Below, piece by piece: positions 55,713-59,020 of a stretch of DNA of 59,020 nucleotides. The translations under genes were made by a program, and so were the position numbers. Below the pieces are notes generated by a model. It worked only from the letters and a program-made list of their open reading frames with translations. It was not told where the DNA came from and searched no databases. The DNA comes from Eubacteriales bacterium (lineage in GTDB: Bacteria; Bacillota; Clostridia; Oscillospirales; Butyricicoccaceae), in NCBI GenBank assembly GCA_030540435.1, contig JAUNWG010000008.1, positions 1 to 59,020 of the forward strand. Reading direction: 5' to 3'. The first letter of the stretch is position 1; the number at the start of each line of letters is the position of its first letter.

Positions 55713-57233
55713 ATGATTTCAACCGTGTATTCCGCAGGGCTTTATGGCATAGAAGGATATCTGGTGACGGTGGAGTGCAGCGTTGCAAACGGCATGCCGG
55801 CGTTTGATCTTGTCGGACTGCCGGGAGCAGCTGTGCGTGAGTCAAAGGAGCGTGTCATGACGGCGGCGCGCAGCATCGGGATGTCTATCCCGCCGTGCCG
55901 AAAAACGGTCAACCTTGCACCGGCTGATATCAAAAAGGAAGGCGCGGTCTATGACCTGCCGGTATTGCTCGGGCTGATCGCAGCGGCGGGGAATCTGGAC
56001 GGCAAGCTTCCGGCGGACAGCGTATTCATTGGGGAGATCAGCCTGAGCGGTCAGCTTCGCCCGGTGAAGGGTGCGCTTTCCATGGCAATGGCGGTGCGCG
56101 ACGCAGGGAAACAGTACCTGTTCCTGCCGGAGCAGAACGCAGAAGAAGCCGCGCTGGCAGGCGGCGGGCTGACAATTTATGCAGTCGGGCATGTGCGGCA
56201 GATTATCGATCATTTGACGGGTGAGAATGTACTGGAACCGTACCAGCTGCGGCCCGCAAACGAGCCGTATTTGGGCGATCAGCCGGATTTCCGCGATGTC
56301 ATGGGACAGGAAAATGTCAAGCGGGCCATGGAGATCGCAGCGGCAGGCGGGCACAATATGTTGATGTGCGGTTCGCCCGGCTCCGGCAAAAGCATGATGG
56401 CAAAGCGCATCGGCACGATCTTGCCGCCGATGACGCCAGCGGAAAAGATGGATGTTGTGCGCATTTATTCGGTCATCGGAGCCGGCGATGCCGCGGCGCG
56501 CAGCGATCTGCGCCCCATCCGCGCACCGCACCATACGACGAGTGCGGCGGGCATTGCGGGCGGCGGTACCGGTATCCCGGTACCGGGCGAGCTGAGTCTT
56601 GCCCATAATGGCGTGCTGTTCCTTGATGAGCTGCCGGAGTTTCGCAGCGATGCGCTGGAGGTTCTGCGCCAGCCGCTGGAGGATGGGCAGGTGTCCATCG
56701 TCCGCATGGCGGGTCGCGTCACCTATCCGGCGAAATTTATGCTCATTTGCGCGATGAATCCGTGTAAATGCGGTTGGTATGGGCATCCGTCGGGGCGCTG
56801 CCGCTGCACGCCGACCGAGGTGCGCAATTATCGCAAAAAAATTTCCGGTCCGCTGCTCGACCGCATCGACATTCAGATGGATGTGCGTCCGGTGCCACTC
56901 AAGGAGCTGTCCGCGCGAAAGCCGGCGGAAAGCTCGGCGGATATCCGTGCGCGTGTGGTCGCGGCGCGGCAGCGCCAGCTGGAACGCTATCGCGGTACGC
57001 CGGTCAACTGCAATGCGGATATGCTGCCGGCGCAGCTGGCACGGTTCTGTAAGCCGGACGCGGCGGGACAACAGCTGATGGACTCCGCATTTGAGCGCCT
57101 CGGCATGACGGCACGCAGCTATGACCGCGTGCTGCGTCTGGCGCGCACGATCGCGGACCTTGCCGGGGAGGAAACGATCTCAGCGGCGCATATTGCAGAG
57201 GCAATCCAGTACCGCTTTCGTGGGGAGGTGTGA
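55713..57233 (+). CDS. YifB/ComM family Mg-chelatase-like AAA+ ATPase
   Basis: ComM-type proteins act as helicases in branch migration during natural transformation in some bacteria; the family is nearly universal in Firmicutes. The 506-aa product has an N-terminal ChlI-like domain (FDLVGLPGAAVRESKERV), Walker A GSPGSGKSMMAKR near residue 220, Walker B FLDELPEF near 305, Cys-rich NPCKCGWYGHPSGRCRC and the C-terminal domain GMTARSYDRVLRLARTIADL. AAGGGGATAG precedes the ATG. Divergent from nifJ. Confidence 0.93.
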   Translation: MISTVYSAGLYGIEGYLVTVECSVANGMPAFDLVGLPGAAVRESKERVMTAARSIGMSIPPCRKTVNLAPADIKKEGAVYDLPVLLGLIAAAGNLDGKLPADSVFIGEISLSGQLRPVKGALSMAMAVRDAGKQYLFLPEQNAEEAALAGGGLTIYAVGHVRQIIDHLTGENVLEPYQLRPANEPYLGDQPDFRDVMGQENVKRAMEIAAAGGHNMLMCGSPGSGKSMMAKRIGTILPPMTPAEKMDVVRIYSVIGAGDAAARSDLRPIRAPHHTTSAAGIAGGGTGIPVPGELSLAHNGVLFLDELPEFRSDALEVLRQPLEDGQVSIVRMAGRVTYPAKFMLICAMNPCKCGWYGHPSGRCRCTPTEVRNYRKKISGPLLDRIDIQMDVRPVPLKELSARKPAESSADIRARVVAARQRQLERYRGTPVNCNADMLPAQLARFCKPDAAGQQLMDSAFERLGMTARSYDRVLRLARTIADLAGEETISAAHIAEAIQYRFRGEV

Positions 57234-57305
57234 CGGAAAACGGCGGCGGAAAAACGGAAGACAGCAAACTTCGAGATGATTCCATTGCGAAAAGGAGGAA
57301 TCCGT

Positions 57306-57749
57306 ATGTCGAACAAACAGAATGTCTTTGAGCAAAACAAAAATATGACGAAAGAAAACCGTAAATTTTCCGGACTGTCTTTGTTTGCAGTATACTTTGT
57401 GATCTGGCTCGTAGCAGTGCTGTATTTCTGGATTTTTATGGACCCCGGCGATGGGATAGGGTATTCACTGCTCGTGTTTTATTTGGCACTCCCGCTTGCA
57501 ACGTTTATCCTTTCTATACTGATTGGAAAGCACGATATCTGGGGCGGATACAAGTGGTTTTCCGCAATTTATTTCGGTGTCATGTTTATGCTTGCGGAAT
57601 ACATGACCTCTAGCTTAGGCAATATGCTGGCATACCAAAAAATTAATATGCCGATGTTTGAGCTGTTCTTCATTGGCGCGGTGATCTCTTTAATCGGTTT
57701 GGCGATTGGGACTGCTATTCATGTTTTTCAATCCAAACGCAATGAATAA
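57306..57749 (+). CDS. Four-segment membrane protein of unknown function
   Basis: The 147-aa product has a polar N-terminus (SNKQNVFEQNKN), four hydrophobic segments (about 25-45, 55-75, 87-105, 120-140), and a short basic C-terminus (FQSKRNE), so both ends should be cytoplasmic. I do not recognise it. AAAAGGAGG 7 bp before the ATG at 57306 sets the start. It follows the ATPase gene at 72 bp and could be cotranscribed. Confidence 0.65.
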   Translation: MSNKQNVFEQNKNMTKENRKFSGLSLFAVYFVIWLVAVLYFWIFMDPGDGIGYSLLVFYLALPLATFILSILIGKHDIWGGYKWFSAIYFGVMFMLAEYMTSSLGNMLAYQKINMPMFELFFIGAVISLIGLAIGTAIHVFQSKRNE

Positions 57750-57836
57750 ATGTATAAATTTATTTTGTAGAAAAATGCGGAGGAACGTAGAGAGTTAATC
57801 TTTGCCTGTAATAGTGAATTTCATATAGTTCAAATG

Positions 57837-57874
57837 AGTAAAAGACCGATGGAAGGAAACTGCCATCGGTCTGA
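57837..57874 (-). terminator. Terminator of the small minus-strand gene
   Basis: AGACCGATGG and CCATCGGTCT form a 10-bp stem with T-rich sequence on both sides; it is usable from both strands and separates the converging genes. Confidence 0.75.
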
Positions 57875-57878
57875 CTTT

Positions 57879-58076
57879 TTATGCTGTCAGCGGTGCGATA
57901 GACTGCCTTGGTGATAAAGAGAATGTGCCAAACTGTATTGTGCAATTATTTCTTATGCTCGTATAAAAACAGAAACAAAATCCAGCAACCGTAATCGCTG
58001 TGATTCCGAAAGCAGCTAGTCCACTAATGTCAATATTCACGATTACTTTGTTGTTTTCCATCAGTTCAGTATCCAT
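57879..58076 (-). CDS. Small single-pass membrane protein
   Basis: The 65-aa product starts MDTELMENNKVIVNIDISG and has one hydrophobic segment (ISGLAAFGITAITVAGFCFCFY, residues about 17-38), with Cys in the membrane part, and a short polar tail (PRQSIAPLTA). AGGAGG 6 bp before the ATG is strong. It is divergent from an HTH regulator 115 bp away, a layout seen for regulator/target pairs. Unknown function. Confidence 0.6.
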   Translation of the reverse strand: MDTELMENNKVIVNIDISGLAAFGITAITVAGFCFCFYTSIRNNCTIQFGTFSLSPRQSIAPLTA

Positions 58077-58191
58077 AATAAACCTCCTGTTTTTGTGTTT
58101 TATCCGGTGATATGCTTGAATTATAAGCGAAGATGAGATAAAATACAATTACCCAAAACGGTCAATAATGTCCGAAAAATAGAGGTGGAGA
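58077..58191 (+). promoter_or_regulatory. Divergent promoter region of the small membrane protein and HTH gene
   Basis: TTGAAT (58116-58121) and TAAAAT (58139-58144), spacer 17, lie 48 bp before the HTH gene. The sequence between it and the ATG is AT-rich with no obvious palindromic operator. Confidence 0.5.
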
Positions 58192-58860
58192 ATGTCCAAT
58201 AGGAAAATCAAGAAGGATGATTTCAAGTGGGAGCGATTTATGGATGCGAAAAAGCGGGCGAAGGTTACTATACAACAGCTTGGAAAAAGTGTGGATGAGG
58301 GTGGCGTTGGCTGGTCAGAAAAAACAATTCGGCGTGCAAAACATGATGGAGAGATTCGTCATGAACTATTAGAAGCATTGGCTAAAAGGTTGGATGTTAC
58401 CTCTGACTATTTGGCGGGGGAATACGACCAGTTTTTTGAGCAGATCGCAGATGGCTTCAATGGGAAACAGAAAGAAGCATATTTGAAAGTCATGCTGGCT
58501 CCAGAACGGTATCCATATCACTTGGGGCAAAACAAAACGAAGCTCTATGATGCGTATATGGATGGCATTTTGATGCTGCATGATATTGCGCGACGGCAAT
58601 ATGAAGAACTTTCACCAGAAACACAACGTCAATTTGCCTTGGAGATTGAGCAGGTGGTTTGCCCGGTCATAAGCAAGTATTTTGACTGTGACGCAATGGG
58701 AAGAAAGGGAATCCCTGAGCTATACCGTATCGAAGCGGAAATAGTAAGTTACGGTCCAGAAGAGCCGGAAGCACCGAATGATTTACTAAGGTGTAGTACG
58801 CTGGATAGATTTGAGGAAAGAATGAAATATTTTTTTACAGAAGAGCATAAAGAAAAATAA
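58192..58860 (+). CDS. HTH (XRE-like) DNA-binding protein
   Basis: The 222-aa product has an HTH-like N-terminal segment (KRAKVTIQQLGKSVDEGGVG, WSEKTIRRAKHDGEI) followed by LLEALAKRLDVTSDYLAGEYD, the usual XRE domain end. The remaining 140 residues are helical and charged, without a known ligand-binding domain. Typical of regulators in accessory loci. GAGGTGGAG precedes the ATG. A weak hairpin follows at 58953-58984. Confidence 0.75.
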   Translation: MSNRKIKKDDFKWERFMDAKKRAKVTIQQLGKSVDEGGVGWSEKTIRRAKHDGEIRHELLEALAKRLDVTSDYLAGEYDQFFEQIADGFNGKQKEAYLKVMLAPERYPYHLGQNKTKLYDAYMDGILMLHDIARRQYEELSPETQRQFALEIEQVVCPVISKYFDCDAMGRKGIPELYRIEAEIVSYGPEEPEAPNDLLRCSTLDRFEERMKYFFTEEHKEK

Positions 58861-59020
58861 GTAAGATTTTCCAACAGAGGAAAATTACAGTGTGTAAATT
58901 TCATATTCAAATCTACGCTGTGCAAAACTCTGTGGAAATGTGGAAAACAGAAAGAAGCGCCCCCCAGTTTAAGGGCGGGGCGTTTGAACACTCGACAACC
59001 GTTAAATAATATATATTATT
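58861..59020 (+). other. Terminal stretch without a gene
   Basis: Apart from the hairpin at 58953-58984, nothing recognisable is seen in these 160 bp. The window ends in an AT-rich run. Confidence 0.6.
58953..58984 (+). terminator. Possible terminator near the end of the window
   Basis: GCGCCCC pairs with GGGGCG around an AGTTTAAGGGC loop, with only TTT after it. Weak. Confidence 0.4.

Overview
The window is a chromosomal segment of a Gram-positive, endospore-forming anaerobe of the Clostridia, most likely Oscillospirales (Ruminococcaceae/Butyricicoccaceae-like). The evidence is SpoIIE, a large pyruvate:ferredoxin oxidoreductase, zinc-type S14 and L36, zinc-lid adenylate kinase, canonical sigma-A promoters, strong AGGAGG ribosome sites and fairly high GC coding sequence. 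The genus assignment is an inference from general character only. I see no phage, insertion sequence, CRISPR array or resistance gene; most of the window is core genome with short accessory inserts.

Layout. 1-650: the end of a tRNA array (Met, Glu, Val), followed by two 110-bp tandem repeats, each carrying a terminator and a decayed tRNA 3' half, then a 45-codon ORF with its own terminator. 690-6640: spoIIE, a small membrane protein with a DedA protein, dusB, and an ECF sigma factor fused to a zinc anti-sigma and membrane anchor. 6640-22700: a long structured leader and an uninterrupted S10-spc-alpha ribosomal superoperon from rpsJ to rplQ, including secY, adk, map, infA and rpoA. 22800-24300: a polysaccharide flippase. 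24300-32700: the nusA-infB operon (rimP, nusA, rnpM, ylxQ, infB, rbfA, nrnA, truB, ribF). 32800-34200: trmL and degV. 34300-39650: lower glycolysis (pgk, tpiA, gpmI, eno) without gap.

39650-51700 is a mosaic of small units: an aromatic-acid-exporter-like protein, an acidic Cys-rich membrane protein, a radical SAM protein with CX4CX2C spacing, a zinc-dependent phospholipase C-like protein, a NifX-like protein, a GHL10 glycosidase-like protein, a GNAT acetyltransferase, an acyl-ACP thioesterase with an MNT/HEPN pair, a PfkB-type sugar-phosphate kinase, a GT28-deacetylase-flippase operon and a DUF6506 protein. 51700-59020 holds nifJ, the YifB/ComM ATPase, a small membrane protein, and a divergent small-membrane-protein/HTH-regulator pair.

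How the parts fit: the first 33 kb is translation and transcription machinery. The glycolytic block and nifJ together turn triose phosphates into pyruvate and then acetyl-CoA plus reduced ferredoxin. The GT28-NodB-YbhN operon looks like a dedicated membrane-glycolipid module. The most unusual items are the single-chain sigma/anti-sigma protein, the tandem tRNA-remnant/terminator repeats, the roughly 330-nt rpsJ leader, the interleaved hairpins between pgk and tpiA, and the MNT/HEPN pair with a degenerate nucleotidyltransferase motif.
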